Assembly: GCF_928381405.1 (NCBI RefSeq)
Contig: NZ_CAKMSB010000008.1
Span: forward strand, 1 to 64,000
Length of the DNA stretch: 64,000 bases
Source of the DNA: Rothia nasisuis
GTDB taxonomy: Bacteria > Actinomycetota > Actinomycetes > Actinomycetales > Micrococcaceae
Direction: 5' to 3'
The position numbers and the translations under genes were made by a program. Within the stretch, counting starts at the first letter, position 1; each line of letters opens with the position of its first letter. This document shows positions 40,390-49,571 of the stretch, one piece after another. The notes beneath the pieces were generated by a model. That model was not told the origin of the DNA, ran no database searches, and saw nothing but the letters and a program-made list of their open reading frames with translations.

Positions 40390-40425
40390 CACATTTTCAA
40401 TGGATACACAGCCGCTGGGCAAAGC

Positions 40426-40914
40426 CTAACGCTTTGAGAACTGTGAGGCCTTGCGGGCCTTCTTCAGGCCGGCCTTCTTGCGCTCAATCACGCGAGCGTC
40501 GCGGGTCAGGAAGCCTGCCTTCTTGAGGGCGGGGCGGTTGTTCTCGGCGTCGATTTCGTTCAGCGCACGAGCAACGCCAAGACGCAGAGCGCCAGCCTGA
40601 CCGGAGGGGCCGCCACCCGAGATACGTGCGAAGACGTCGTAGGCGCCCTCGAGTTCAAGTAGCTTGAAGGGGTCGTTGACTTCCTGCTGGTGTAGCTTGT
40701 TGGGGAAGTAGTTATCGAGCTGGCGACCGTTAACGGTCCACTTGCCAGTACCGGGCACCAGGCGGACGCGGGCAACGGCCTCCTTGCGACGGCCAACAGC
40801 CTGACCGCCAACGGTCAGTGCGGGGCGGGCAGCCTTCTCAGCAACGGGTGCTGAGGACTCGGAAGTGTAGCTGGTGAGCTCTTCTTCAGTGGTGTACTCT
40901 TCGTTCTGAGCCAC
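40426..40914 (-). CDS. rpsI: 30S ribosomal protein S9
   Basis: A small-subunit protein whose C-terminal tail reaches the P-site tRNA. 162 residues. The S9 core begins [17 protein letters not shown] after a 30-residue acidic, Ser/Thr-rich N-terminal extension common in actinobacteria. It has [17 protein letters not shown] and the basic end [12 protein letters not shown]. It follows rplM by 35 bases, and the pair is a conserved operon. Confidence 0.98.
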   Translation of the reverse strand: MAQNEEYTTEEELTSYTSESSAPVAEKAARPALTVGGQAVGRRKEAVARVRLVPGTGKWTVNGRQLDNYFPNKLHQQEVNDPFKLLELEGAYDVFARISGGGPSGQAGALRLGVARALNEIDAENNRPALKKAGFLTRDARVIERKKAGLKKARKASQFSKR

Positions 40915-40949
40915 GATGTCTCCTTTAATAGTTCTTTCGTAGGCCCGAA

Positions 40950-41393
40950 TTACTGGGCAACCTGGGTGAATTCGTAGGTCTTGGGCTGCTGGGCAGCGTG
41001 AGGGTGCTCGCTCCCTGCGTAGACCTTAAGGTTCTTGAGCTGCTGGGCAGCCAGCTTGTTCTTGGGGAGCATGCCCTTAACGGCCTTTTCTACAGCGCGA
41101 ACGGGGTTAGTTTCCAACAGTTCGGCGTAGTTAACTGACTTGAGGCCACCGGGGTAACCGGAGTGGCGGTAGGCCCGCTTCTGTTCTAGCTTTGCACCGG
41201 TCAGTGCAACCTTTTCGGCGTTGATGATGATGACGGAGTCACCCATATCAACGTGAGGTGCGAAGGTGGGCTTGTGCTTGCCGCGCAGCAGGATTGCGGT
41301 CTGGCTTGCGAGACGGCCAAGAACAACATCAGAGGCATCAATGACGTGCCACTGGCGGTTGTTGTCGCCTGACTTCGGAGTGTAAGTGCGCAA
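40950..41393 (-). CDS. rplM: 50S ribosomal protein L13
   Basis: 147 residues with [19 protein letters not shown] at the start, [18 protein letters not shown], and the conserved [10 protein letters not shown] and GMLPKNKL segments. The start is TTG at 41393 (AAAAGGCG upstream), matching the unusual starts used for rplM in related genera. The first gene of rplM-rpsI, with a 292-base leader/promoter region before it. Confidence 0.98.
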   Translation of the reverse strand: MRTYTPKSGDNNRQWHVIDASDVVLGRLASQTAILLRGKHKPTFAPHVDMGDSVIIINAEKVALTGAKLEQKRAYRHSGYPGGLKSVNYAELLETNPVRAVEKAVKGMLPKNKLAAQQLKNLKVYAGSEHPHAAQQPKTYEFTQVAQ

Positions 41394-41591
41394 AATTTCG
41401 CCTTTTCTCGTTTTCTGGTAGCGCTAGTTGGGTGTCGCGCTGGTTGACATAGGTGCGTTGCGCAGGGTTTGGGTGAGGGCCAAACGCAGCTGCGGTACCA
41501 GGCCCTCAGACCTCATGTTCCCCGTTGATGTCCTGCAACTAGACCGAAGAACAGGGTACGAAATGAGGGCGGTTGACGCACAACGTATGAA

Positions 41592-41620
41592 ACTATACCT
41601 AAATACATCGCTTTAAGCCA
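41592..41620 (-). promoter_or_regulatory. Possible rplM promoter
   Basis: A good -10 TATAGT at 41592-41597 (minus strand), with a weak -35-like TGGCTT 17 bases upstream. It would give a leader of nearly 200 bases before rplM. No known L13 leader motif was recognised in 41394-41590. Confidence 0.35.
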
Positions 41621-41685
41621 GATGTTTGACCTTTAAACTTATAGGTTTTGACCGACCTCACGTTTAAAGCACAGGGATGTAATTT

Positions 41686-42618
41686 TTAGAGGCTCCGCAG
41701 GTTGCGGGCTTTCTCGCTCTGTGTTTTGTAGGCGGACGCAGGTGGGTAGGCAATAGCCGCTAGGGCCAGGCCGCGCGGGGCAGCCAGGCGCACCTGGGAG
41801 TCACGCACCGGTGAGGTAATACGTGAGATGAGCCAGGCTTCGTCTTTTTTACCCTCCCCCACCATAACCAGTGAGGCGATAAGTGTGCGCACCATGTTGT
41901 GGCAGAAGGCATCAGCGCGGATTTTTGCCTCAACTACACCGTCAGCGCGGCGGGTGAAGGTGAGCTCTCGTAGCTCTCGGATTGTAGTGGACCCTTCGCG
42001 GGGCTTGCAGAAAGAAAGAAAGTCGTGCAGCCCCAGCAGGTTGCTGGCGGCGGCATTCATGAGGCCGAGGTCCAGCGACCCGTTGATTTGCCAGGCCTGT
42101 AGGCGGGTCAGGGGGTTAGCCCCCCGCTCTGCTACCCGGTCTTCGAGCAGGTAACGGTAGGAGCGTTCCAGGGCAGAGAAGCGGGCATCGAAGCTCCTCG
42201 GTACCTGCTCAACCGTGCTGACCGTAATGGCCTGCTGCAGGTAGCCTTGCAGGCGGGAGGGTACACCCAGCTGAGCTTCAGCATCAGCCAGGGCCCGGCT
42301 GAGCGCGCCACGCAGTTTGCGGCGCAGAGCTACAGCCGGTGCTTCCTGGCTACGCCCCGGCAGCTGCTCCCAGCTACCCTGAGTCACGTCAAAGTGTGCT
42401 ACCTGGTGCAGGGCGTGCACACCAGCATCGGTACGACCAGCCACCGTGGTGAAGATGGGGTGGCGGAATACGTAGGCCAGGGCCTCTTCGAGGACGCCCT
42501 GTACCGTTACCAGACCGGGTTGCTTGGCCCAGCCTGCGAATGGGCCGCCGTCGTAGGCGAAGTCAATGCGCACACGCACGCGCGGCTCATAGAGCTTTTG
42601 CTCGTTATCAGCGGTCAC
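41686..42618 (-). CDS. truA: tRNA pseudouridine(38-40) synthase TruA
   Basis: Makes pseudouridine in the anticodon arm. 310 residues from GTG at 42618, chosen because GAGGAG lies just upstream (the frame is open to 42648). It begins RVRIDFAYDGGPFAGWAKQPG. The catalytic aspartate is in VAGRTDAGVHAL near residue 62, and then FDARFSALERSYRYLL and FCHNMVRTLI. It is downstream of rplQ but separated from it by a strong hairpin. Confidence 0.95.
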   Translation of the reverse strand: MTADNEQKLYEPRVRVRIDFAYDGGPFAGWAKQPGLVTVQGVLEEALAYVFRHPIFTTVAGRTDAGVHALHQVAHFDVTQGSWEQLPGRSQEAPAVALRRKLRGALSRALADAEAQLGVPSRLQGYLQQAITVSTVEQVPRSFDARFSALERSYRYLLEDRVAERGANPLTRLQAWQINGSLDLGLMNAAASNLLGLHDFLSFCKPREGSTTIRELRELTFTRRADGVVEAKIRADAFCHNMVRTLIASLVMVGEGKKDEAWLISRITSPVRDSQVRLAAPRGLALAAIAYPPASAYKTQSEKARNLRSL

Positions 42619-42675
42619 GGTACTCCTCACTCTCCGTGGCGGATGCACTCAACTTTACCCTGCGCCCACACAGAA

Positions 42676-42710
42676 CGGCGGCCCTCCCCTGCATCAGGGA
42701 AGGGCCGCCG
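42676..42710 (-). terminator. Hairpin terminator after rplQ
   Basis: Stem CGGCGGCCCTCCCCTG / CAGGGAAGGGCCGCCG (one bulge), 26 bases beyond the rplQ stop. It ends the infA to rplQ operon. Confidence 0.85.
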
Positions 42711-42735
42711 CCTAGCTATTTCTGAGACCGAGTGG

Positions 42736-43455
42736 TTAGTCTTCTGAAATGGTCTGTGCTGCTGCGCCGCCGGCAGGTGCGTAACCTGCTGCCTCAGCTG
42801 ATTCCTTGGTGTCGAACCAGATTTCAGCCTGGGTGTTTGCGTACCAGCGTGAGCCGGGCACATGGTACTTCATGGAGTCGGCGTTACCTTTGATCTCGAA
42901 ACCCTTGGGAGCTTCGCCGTCCTCGGTTGCTGCATGTGCGCCTGCGGGCAGGTCTGAGCTTGAAGCTGCTGCTGCGGGTGCTGCTGCCTTGGTCTCTTCT
43001 GCAGCGGGTGCTGCTTCTTTTTCGGCTGCTGCTTCTTCTTTGGCTGCTGCTTTCTCAGTCACTGATGTAGCTTCTGACACAGCGGCGGCGGTTGCAACGG
43101 GTTCCATGACCAGTTCAATCACTGCCATGGGGGCGTTGTCGCCCTTGCGGTTGCCGATCTTGGTGATGCGGGTGTAGCCACCGGGGCGCTCGGCCATTGC
43201 TGGTGCAATGACCGTGAAGAGCTCGTGGACTACTGACTTGTTGCCGATGGAGCGCAGGACGCGGCGGCGAGCGTTGAGGTCACCCTTCTTAGCGAAGGTG
43301 ATGAGGCGCTCGGCGACGGGGCGCATACGCTTTGCCTTGGTAACAGTGGTGGTGATGCGCTTGTGCTCGAAGAGCTGCTGAGACAGGTTGTTCAGCATGA
43401 TGCGCTCGTGGGTCGGTGATCCGCCGAGGCGGGGACCCTTAGTGGGAGTAGGCAT
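42736..43455 (-). CDS. rplQ: 50S ribosomal protein L17 with C-terminal extension
   Basis: 239 residues, about twice the 118-127 of a plain L17. Residues 1-120 are canonical: [17 protein letters not shown], then [14 protein letters not shown] and GGYTRI. A linker of Ala, Glu and Lys follows, then a small separate domain of about 45 residues with [17 protein letters not shown] and [16 protein letters not shown]. The ATG at 43455 has AGGAGA upstream; the frame runs to 43485. Last gene of the infA operon. The function of the tail is unknown. Confidence 0.96.
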   Translation of the reverse strand: MPTPTKGPRLGGSPTHERIMLNNLSQQLFEHKRITTTVTKAKRMRPVAERLITFAKKGDLNARRRVLRSIGNKSVVHELFTVIAPAMAERPGGYTRITKIGNRKGDNAPMAVIELVMEPVATAAAVSEATSVTEKAAAKEEAAAEKEAAPAAEETKAAAPAAAASSSDLPAGAHAATEDGEAPKGFEIKGNADSMKYHVPGSRWYANTQAEIWFDTKESAEAAGYAPAGGAAAQTISED

Positions 43456-43554
43456 AATTTTTTCTCCTGGTAAGCCGTTCCTCACTGCCTCACGGCAGGG
43501 GAACCAAAGATATTTGACGGGTGTAACGCTGTCTGAGCGTTGACTGCCGGTGTC

Positions 43555-44550
43555 TTAGTAGTCGCTACCGTAGGTTTCGTCGTCCTGCAGGCGGGCTGAG
43601 AGGTCCATTCCGGCGGGTGAATCCTTGAGGGATAGGCCCAGCTCGGTGAGCTTTGCCTTGACTTCGTCGATGGACTTGGCACCGAAGTTACGGATGTCCA
43701 TGAGGTCTGCTTCGCTGCGGGTCACGAGTTCACCCACGGTGTGGATGCCTTCGCGCTTGAGGCAGTTGTAGGAGCGGACGGTCATGTCTAGGTCTTCGAT
43801 GGGCAGAGCAAGGTCTGCGGCCATTGACTCGTCAGCGGGTGACGGGCCAACTTCGATGCCTTCAGCGGCGGTGTTGAGTTCGCGGGCCAGGCCGAAGAGC
43901 TCAACGAGGGTATTGCCTGCTGATGCGACTGCGTCGCGGGGAGCAATTGCTTCCTTGGTTTCGACGTCCAGGGTGAGGGAGTCGAAGTCGGTGCGCTGCT
44001 CAACGCGGGTTGCGCTCACGCGGAAGGTGACCTTGAGAACGGGTGAGTAGATGGAGTCAACCGGGATGCGGCCGATTTCTGCGTCACCTGACTTGTTCTG
44101 CGCTGCCGAAACGTAGCCGCGGCCGCGTTCGATGGTCAGTTCTGCGTTGAAGTTTGCGCGGTCGTTGAGGGTTGCGATGTGAAGATCCGGGTTGTGGATT
44201 TCTACGCCTGCGGGCACCTCGATGTCGCCTGCGGTGAGTTCGCCTTCGCCCTGCTTACGCAGGTAGGCGATGACGGGCTCGTCGTTCTCTGAAGAGATGG
44301 AGAGCTTCTTGATGTTCAAGATGATCTCGGTGACGTCCTCGGCCACACCTTCTACAGTGCTGAATTCGTGCAGCACACCGTCGATGCGGATGCTGGTTAC
44401 AGCGGCACCGGGGATGGATGAGAGAAGGGTGCGGCGCAGGGAGTTGCCCAGGGTGTAGCCGAAGCCGGGTTCGAGGGGCTCGATGGTGAAGCGTGAACGG
44501 TTTTCCGATACGTGTTCTTCACGCAGGATGGGGCGCTGTGCAATGAGCAC
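43555..44550 (-). CDS. rpoA: RNA polymerase alpha subunit
   Basis: 331 residues. The N-terminal dimerisation domain has [20 protein letters not shown] near residue 30, and the C-terminal domain has [16 protein letters not shown] and [17 protein letters not shown], which contacts UP elements and activators. The GTG at 44550 ([11 protein letters not shown]) is chosen because GAAAGGAA lies upstream and related RpoA proteins start there; the frame extends to 44589. It sits between rpsK and rplQ, as in most bacteria. Confidence 0.98.
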   Translation of the reverse strand: MLIAQRPILREEHVSENRSRFTIEPLEPGFGYTLGNSLRRTLLSSIPGAAVTSIRIDGVLHEFSTVEGVAEDVTEIILNIKKLSISSENDEPVIAYLRKQGEGELTAGDIEVPAGVEIHNPDLHIATLNDRANFNAELTIERGRGYVSAAQNKSGDAEIGRIPVDSIYSPVLKVTFRVSATRVEQRTDFDSLTLDVETKEAIAPRDAVASAGNTLVELFGLARELNTAAEGIEVGPSPADESMAADLALPIEDLDMTVRSYNCLKREGIHTVGELVTRSEADLMDIRNFGAKSIDEVKAKLTELGLSLKDSPAGMDLSARLQDDETYGSDY

Positions 44551-44696
44551 TATGTTTCCTTTCGGTGAGCATCCGCTATATGAGCTCACAGGTTGGGAAA
44601 AACGAGTGAGGAAGCAGACGAAGCAGTCTGTTCATTGACCTGCAACCGGTGGGTTGCGGGTCGCCCGATGTTCGGGACGCGTCTAGCCGGTGGGGC

Positions 44697-45101
44697 TTAG
44701 ACGTGGCGGCGCTTCGGAGGACGGCAACCGTTGTGGGCAACGGGGGTGACGTCCTGGATGGAGCCAACTTCGAGGCCGGTGGCCTGGAGTGAGCGGATAG
44801 CGGTTTCGCGGCCGGGGCCGGGGCCCTTGACGAAAACGTCTACCTTGCGGACACCGTGTTCCTGAGCGCGCTTTGCAGCGGTCTCAGCGGCCATCTGAGC
44901 TGCGTAGGGGGTTGATTTACGTGAACCCTTGAAGCCCATTTCGCCGGCGGATGACCAGGAAATAACAGCACCAGAGGGATCAGTGATTGAAACGATGGTG
45001 TTGTTGAAGGTTGACTTGATGTGTGCCTGACCGGCAACAATGTTCTTGGAAACCTTGCGGCGGCCGGTACGCTTGGCCGCTGCGCGAGTCTTGGGAGGCA
45101 T
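44697..45101 (-). CDS. rpsK: 30S ribosomal protein S11
   Basis: 134 residues. [19 protein letters not shown] near residue 30, then [34 protein letters not shown] and the end [18 protein letters not shown]. Part of the platform of the 30S subunit. It follows rpsM by 72 bases in the infA operon. Confidence 0.98.
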   Translation of the reverse strand: MPPKTRAAAKRTGRRKVSKNIVAGQAHIKSTFNNTIVSITDPSGAVISWSSAGEMGFKGSRKSTPYAAQMAAETAAKRAQEHGVRKVDVFVKGPGPGRETAIRSLQATGLEVGSIQDVTPVAHNGCRPPKRRHV

Positions 45102-45173
45102 TTTTGTTCTCTCCTACAAAGTTTTGGTTGACGTGTTGGTCTTACGCGATGTGCAAGACTGAGGCAACACTGT

Positions 45174-45542
45174 TTACTTCTTCTTACCGGCGACGGTACG
45201 CTTGGGGCCCTTGCGGGTACGTGCGTTGGTCTTGGTGCGCTGGCCGTGTACGGGAAGGCCACGGCGGTGACGCAGACCCTGGTAGCTACCGATTTCTACC
45301 TTGCGGCGGATGTCGGCAGCAACCTCGCGGCGAAGGTCACCTTCAACCTTGTAGTTGCCTTCGATGAAGTCACGAAGTGCTACGAGCTGGGTATCGTCAA
45401 GGTCCTTGACGCGGGTGTTGGGGTCAACACCGGTTGCAGCTAGCGCTTCTTTTGCACGGGTCTTGCCCACGCCGTAGATGTAAGTAAGAGCAATTTCCAC
45501 GCGCTTTTCGCGGGGAATATCGACTCCAGCGAGACGTGCCAT
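45174..45542 (-). CDS. rpsM: 30S ribosomal protein S13
   Basis: 122 residues. Start [20 protein letters not shown], then [22 protein letters not shown]-type core and the basic end [19 protein letters not shown]. It contacts the 50S subunit at bridge B1. It follows rpmJ by 162 bases. Confidence 0.98.
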   Translation of the reverse strand: MARLAGVDIPREKRVEIALTYIYGVGKTRAKEALAATGVDPNTRVKDLDDTQLVALRDFIEGNYKVEGDLRREVAADIRRKVEIGSYQGLRHRRGLPVHGQRTKTNARTRKGPKRTVAGKKK

Positions 45543-45704
45543 GGGGCGTTCTCCTTGTTTTCGCAGAGGTCTGTGACATCACTGCCCGGTTGCCCCGGTC
45601 CCCGGCCTCTGTGCCCAGGGGTACCCTGCCGCATGTGGGGCAGGAGCGGTGCCATTTTCTGTTGTGCCACCCGGTGTGGTGGTCTTGTCAGCGTCGGCTA
45701 GTGT

Positions 45705-45818
45705 TTAGCCCTGGCGCTGCTTGTGGCGCGGGTTTTCGCAGATCACCATGACCACACCGTGACGGCGGATCACTTTGCACTTGTCGCAGATCGGCTTAAC
45801 GCTCGGCTTGACCTTCAT
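45705..45818 (-). CDS. rpmJ: 50S ribosomal protein L36
   Basis: 37 residues, too short for most gene tracks. [14 protein letters not shown], then [20 protein letters not shown]. The zinc-ribbon ligands (C, C, C and H) of the zinc-binding L36 form are all present. It lies between infA and rpsM, its conserved place. Confidence 0.97.
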   Translation of the reverse strand: MKVKPSVKPICDKCKVIRRHGVVMVICENPRHKQRQG

Positions 45819-45962
45819 CGCATTCCTTTGCGTTGATGTTTCAGCTAATGCTTTGGACGGGCGGGATAAGAGGTTCTGTGTCCGGCGAGGCCGGTGGGAG
45901 AACTGTTTACCCCTTTTTACACGGCGTAAACGCCGCTACTTAGCGACGTTTGGTGCTCGTGT

Positions 45963-46184
45963 TTACTTGTAGCGGTAGACGATACGACCGCGTGAGAGGT
46001 CGTAGGGGCTGAGCTCGACTACTACTCGGTCCTCAGGCAGGATTCGAATGTAGTGCTGACGCATCTTGCCTGAGATGTGGGCAAGTACCTTGTGTCCGTT
46101 GTCCAGCTCAACGCGGAATGATGCGTTGGGCAGTGCTTCGACCACGGTACCTTCAATCTCGATGACGCCGTCTTTCTTGGCCAT
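45963..46184 (-). CDS. infA: Translation initiation factor IF-1
   Basis: 73 residues: [20 protein letters not shown], then [18 protein letters not shown] and [12 protein letters not shown]. An S1-like OB fold that binds the A site during initiation. The ATG at 46184 follows CGGAGGAT; the frame extends to 46337 but only into the leader. First gene of infA-rpmJ-rpsM-rpsK-rpoA-rplQ. Confidence 0.98.
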   Translation of the reverse strand: MAKKDGVIEIEGTVVEALPNASFRVELDNGHKVLAHISGKMRQHYIRILPEDRVVVELSPYDLSRGRIVYRYK

Positions 46185-46319
46185 ATCCTCCGCTTTACTT
46201 TCGTGCGCATCAGGTTTTGTGCGCTCTTGGTAGTGTTTTTCTGTGTTTCGGTGCGTTCTCCCGTATAAGCCGGGCCGCTCCGTGCGCGCAAACGCAATGG
46301 CACAGACAACCAACAAACT

Positions 46320-46348
46320 AATATACGGCAAAAGCACCTAAATGTTAA
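46320..46348 (-). promoter_or_regulatory. Promoter of the infA-rplQ operon
   Basis: On the minus strand, -35 TTAACA (46343-46348) and -10 TATATT (46320-46325) with a 17-base spacer, each one base from the vegetative consensus. It predicts a leader of about 125 bases before infA. Confidence 0.7.
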
Positions 46349-46400
46349 TGGTTTTGATAAAACATAGCGAGCTTCACATTAAGGCCCGGGGCTTAAGCTC

Positions 46401-46610
46401 AGGGGCAGGACGCTTCCGTAGCCTGCTGACCAGACTCCACACCACTGAGCGCAGCGGATGCGCTGTCAGCCTGCTGGCTGGGATGAAGTGAGCGGGTGCG
46501 AGCGCGCGAGCACATAGGAGCGAACAGAATCCGCCGCAAGGCGGGTCGTAAATCGGTAGCGCCCCAGCGCGAGGTCAAGAAGGTTAGTCGGCTAAGGAGC
46601 GTCCTGCCCT
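46401..46610. other. 210-base multi-hairpin element of unknown kind
   Basis: The ends form a long imperfect inverted repeat: AGGGGCAGGACGCTTCC..TAGCC at 46401-46423 pairs with GGCTAAGGAGCGTCCTGCCCT at 46590-46610. Inside are five short hairpins in a row: 46449-46463 (GCGCA/TGCGC), 46467-46480 (CAGCC/GGCTG), 46496-46513 (GTGC/GCAC), 46531-46544 (CCGCC/GGCGG with GCAA tetraloop) and 46559-46570 (GCGC/GCGC). No open frame of note lies within it. It could be a structured RNA or a small non-autonomous mobile element. Confidence 0.45.
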
Positions 46611-46621
46611 GCGTATTTCGG

Positions 46622-46853
46622 TTAGTCTTCCTTAGCTGCAAGCTGGCCGCAGGACGAAAGCAAAAATTCCGAGCGCGCGAGGAAATAAATTTTTGCTGAA
46701 GTCGGTGCCGCAGGCCAGGCCTTAGTCTTCCTTAGCTGCAAGCTGGCCGCAGGACGAAGGCAAAAATTCCGAGCGCGCGAGGAAATAAATTTTTGCTGAA
46801 GTCGGTGCCGCAGGCCAGGCCTTAGTCTTCCTTAGCTGCAAGCTGGCCGCAGG
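46622..46853. repeat. 100-base tandem repeat copying the 3' end of rlmN
   Basis: Exact 100-base period: copies begin at 46622 and 46722, and a third, partial copy (46822-46853) is the true end of rlmN. The two full copies differ by very little (for example GAAAGC against GAAGGC). Each repeats the last nine codons and stop of rlmN on the minus strand, and carries a hairpin with arms GCAAAAATT / AATTTTTGC around a GC-rich loop. The stretch 46185-46821 otherwise holds only the infA promoter and the multi-hairpin element. Confidence 0.9.
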
Positions 46854-48003
46854 CACCGTCGATATCGCTTCCCCGGGTATCGCGCACGGTGGTGGGGATG
46901 CCGTGGGCGCGCAGGCGTTCGACGAAGTTCTGCTCAACGCCCTTGCGGGAGGCCGTCCATTTGGAGCCGGGGGTGGGGTTGAGCGGGATGGGGTTGACGT
47001 GGACCCAGCCACGCCCGCGGGAGGCGAGTTTTTTGCCGAGCAGGTCGGCGCGCCAGCCCTGGTCGTTGATGTCGCGGATGAGGGCGTATTCGATGGAGAT
47101 GCGACGGCCGGTGGTGCGGTAGTAGTCGTAGGCGGCGTCGAGGGTTTCGTCGACTTTCCAGCGCTGGTTGATGGGGATGAGTTCGTCGCGGAGTTCGTCG
47201 TCGGGGGCGTGCAGGGAGAGGGCGAGGGTGATGGGGAGTTTTTCGAGTTCGAATTTGCGGATGCCGGGGACGAGGCCGACGGTGGACATGGTGATACCGC
47301 GCGCTGAGATGCCAAGTCCTTCGGGGGCGGGGTCAATCAGGCGGTGCACGGCGCCCATGGTGGCCTTGTAGTTGGCGAGGGCCTCACCCATGCCCATGAA
47401 GACGATGTTGGAGACGCGCAGGGGGCGGGTGTCTTCGGAGCCGCCTTCGGCCTGGTCAAGGCCTTTCATGTCTTTGAGGTAGCGGGCGCCGGCAACCACC
47501 TGTTCGACGATTTCGGCGGTGGAGAGGTTGCGGGTGAGGCCCTGTTGGCCGGTGGCGCAGAAGGGGCAGTTCATGCCGCAGCCTGCTTGGGAGGAGATGC
47601 ACATGGTGACGCGGTTGTCGTAGCGCATGATGACGGATTCGACCAGGGCGCCGTCGAAGAGGCGGTGCACGACTTTGAGGGTGTCTCCCCCATCGGCTTC
47701 TAAAGTGCGGACGGTGGTGAGTAGCTGGGGCATGGCGTCTGCAACCATTGTGCCGCGTTCGGCGGCGGGTAGGTCGGTCATCGCATCCGGGTCGGTGGCC
47801 AGGCGTTCGAAGTAGTGCTTGGAGAGTTGGGCCGCGCGGAAGGGCTTGTAGCCGAGTTCTTCGAGGAAGGCGCGGCGGCCGGCCATATCGAAGTCTGCGA
47901 TGTGACGCGGGGGTTTGCCGCGGCGGGGGGCTTTGAGAATGATTTGGCCGGGTTCAGGGCGGGCGCTGGAGATGTCCAGGGGGACGCTGGGGGCTTCAGT
48001 CAT
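46822..48003 (-). CDS. rlmN: Dual-specificity 23S rRNA/tRNA methyltransferase RlmN
   Basis: Radical-SAM enzyme that methylates C2 of A2503 in 23S rRNA and A37 of some tRNAs. 393 residues. The cluster cysteines are in [14 protein letters not shown] (CX3CX2C). [12 protein letters not shown] and the second active-site cysteine in [15 protein letters not shown] near the end are also present. That last cysteine lies in the segment that is repeated downstream, so every repeat copy restores a full C-terminus. It is separated from map by 54 bases. Confidence 0.96.
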   Translation of the reverse strand: MTEAPSVPLDISSARPEPGQIILKAPRRGKPPRHIADFDMAGRRAFLEELGYKPFRAAQLSKHYFERLATDPDAMTDLPAAERGTMVADAMPQLLTTVRTLEADGGDTLKVVHRLFDGALVESVIMRYDNRVTMCISSQAGCGMNCPFCATGQQGLTRNLSTAEIVEQVVAGARYLKDMKGLDQAEGGSEDTRPLRVSNIVFMGMGEALANYKATMGAVHRLIDPAPEGLGISARGITMSTVGLVPGIRKFELEKLPITLALSLHAPDDELRDELIPINQRWKVDETLDAAYDYYRTTGRRISIEYALIRDINDQGWRADLLGKKLASRGRGWVHVNPIPLNPTPGSKWTASRKGVEQNFVERLRAHGIPTTVRDTRGSDIDGACGQLAAKED

Positions 48004-48057
48004 GGTGGGTGCTTTCGGTGCGATGTGGGGCAGATACGGTGGGTTGGGGTGCGTGCT

Positions 48058-48891
48058 TTAGGCTGGGATGGGTGTGACGGTGACGCCGAGTTTGGAGAGT
48101 TCGGAGGCTCCGCCGTCTTCGGCGGTGAGAACCCAGATGCCTTCGGAGTGGACGGCCACGGAGTGCTCCCACTGGCAGGCGTCTCCCCCGTCGACGGTTT
48201 TGATGGTCCACTCGTCATCGAGGGTGACGGTTTCAATGGTGCCGGTCACGAGCATTGGTTCGATGGCGAAGGCCATGCCTTTTTTGACGCGGGGGCCCAG
48301 GTCGCGGGCGGCGTAGTTGAGTACGTCGGGGGCCATGTGCATGGAGGTGCCGATACCGTGGCCGACAAAGTCTTCAATGATGCCGTACTTATCCCCAGTT
48401 TCTTGGCGAACGAAGTTTTCGATGGCGAAGCCGACTTCGCCGATTTTTTTGGCGGTGGCCAGAGCTGCGATACCGTGCCAGAGGGCGGCGCGGGTGATCT
48501 CGGAGAGCTCACGGCGGGCGTCCGACACCTCACCGATGAGGGCGGTGCGGGCTGAGTCGCCGTGCCAGGTGGTGCCGCGGGCGTCTTGCACTGTGGCACC
48601 GCCGTCAATAGAGATCAAATCCCCTTCAACTAGAGCTTGATCACCGGGTATGCCGTGAACAACGACATCGTTGATGGAGGTGCAGATAGCTGCGGGGTAG
48701 TCGTAGTAGCCCAGGAAGTTGGACCCTGCCCCGTATTCGGCAAGGACGCCGCGAAAGACTGTATCGAGTTCAGCGGTAGTCACACCGGGGGCAGCGGCTG
48801 CTACCGCGGCATCTAGGGCGCGCGAAGTAATTCCACCGGCCCGTGCCATCTCGGCAAGCTGGTGGTCGGTCTTGTACTCAATACGGCGCAT
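48058..48891 (-). CDS. map: Type I methionine aminopeptidase
   Basis: Removes the initiator methionine. 277 residues. The metal ligands can be placed: Asp in ISIDGGA, Asp in GDSARTA, His in VGHGIGTSMHMAP, Glu in IEPMLVTG and Glu near EHSVAVH. The substrate-side histidine is in DVVVHGIPG. A hairpin between adk and map suggests that it has its own promoter. The start ATG at 48891 follows AGAGAA. Confidence 0.96.
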   Translation of the reverse strand: MRRIEYKTDHQLAEMARAGGITSRALDAAVAAAAPGVTTAELDTVFRGVLAEYGAGSNFLGYYDYPAAICTSINDVVVHGIPGDQALVEGDLISIDGGATVQDARGTTWHGDSARTALIGEVSDARRELSEITRAALWHGIAALATAKKIGEVGFAIENFVRQETGDKYGIIEDFVGHGIGTSMHMAPDVLNYAARDLGPRVKKGMAFAIEPMLVTGTIETVTLDDEWTIKTVDGGDACQWEHSVAVHSEGIWVLTAEDGGASELSKLGVTVTPIPA

Positions 48892-48960
48892 GGTTCTCTT
48901 TCACCTTGTGTGTGCGGCAGGGCTGACTCACGGAGTCAAACTACACCAGTGTCTATTAAA

Positions 48961-48995
48961 AGCCTGTGCCCCCGCAATGACCGGGGGCACAGGCT
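48961..48995 (-). terminator. Hairpin terminator after adk
   Basis: Stem AGCCTGTGCCCCC / GGGGGCACAGGCT with a 9-base loop, 13 bases beyond the adk stop. It separates secY-adk from map. Confidence 0.85.
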
Positions 48996-49007
48996 AGGCT
49001 CGCGCTC

Positions 49008-49571
49008 TTATCTCAGGGCGTTCATAATGCGCTCAGTTACCTCGTCGATGTCACCTAGACCGTCGATTTGTGTGACCAGGCCGCGTTCGCTGTAGAGAGC
49101 AATGAGGGGTGCGGTCTCCTCTTCGTAGACCTTCAGACGGTGACGGATAACTTCTTCGTTGTCGTCCGAGCGGCCTTCCTTAGCGGCGCGGCCCAGCAGG
49201 CGTTCAACGAGCTCGTCATTGTCCGCCACGAGGAGTAGCACCTGGCCGATTTCCTGGCCCATGTCAGCCAGGATCGAGTCGAGCTCACCCACCTGGGCGG
49301 TGTTGCGGGGGTAGCCATCGAGCAGAAAGCCGTTCGCGGTGTCGCTCTCAGTCAGGCGGGCGCGTACCATGCGGTTGGTGACGGAGTCTGGAACCAGGTT
49401 GCCGGAGTCGATGTAGGACTTGGCTTCCTTTCCCAGTTCGGTTTCTTCCTTGATGTTTTTACGGAAGATATCGCCGGTTGAGATGGCTGGGATATTGAGC
49501 TTTTCAGCAATTTTGACGGCCTGGGTGCCCTTTCCAGCACCGGGAGGGCCAATGATGAGAAGACGGTTCAT
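49008..49571 (-). CDS. adk: Adenylate kinase
   Basis: Interconverts ATP + AMP and 2 ADP. 187 residues, the short-lid form without a zinc finger. P-loop GPPGAGKGTQ near residue 8, AMP-binding ISTGDIFRKNI, and LLDGYPRNTAQ. It overlaps the secY end by 4 bases (ATGA), so translation of the two is coupled. Confidence 0.97.
   Translation of the reverse strand: MNRLLIIGPPGAGKGTQAVKIAEKLNIPAISTGDIFRKNIKEETELGKEAKSYIDSGNLVPDSVTNRMVRARLTESDTANGFLLDGYPRNTAQVGELDSILADMGQEIGQVLLLVADNDELVERLLGRAAKEGRSDDNEEVIRHRLKVYEEETAPLIALYSERGLVTQIDGLGDIDEVTERIMNALR

Noticed and set aside
41394-41590. L13-type autoregulatory leader before rplM
   Set aside because: The region is long enough, but I could not place the stems of the known Firmicutes L13 leader.
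46622-46853. Possible CRISPR array
   Set aside because: The copies are contiguous 100-base units without spacers, and one belongs to a gene end; no cas genes are nearby.
46722-47336. 204-codon Pro/Ser/Thr-rich frame on the minus strand
   Set aside because: Runs through rlmN in another frame and ends in a repeat copy; low-complexity artefact. Its shared C-terminus with RlmN comes from the tandem repeat.
47815-48555. 246-codon open frame on the plus strand
   Set aside because: Antisense shadow of rlmN and map; Gly/Asp/Phe-rich content is typical of a reverse reading of GC-rich genes.
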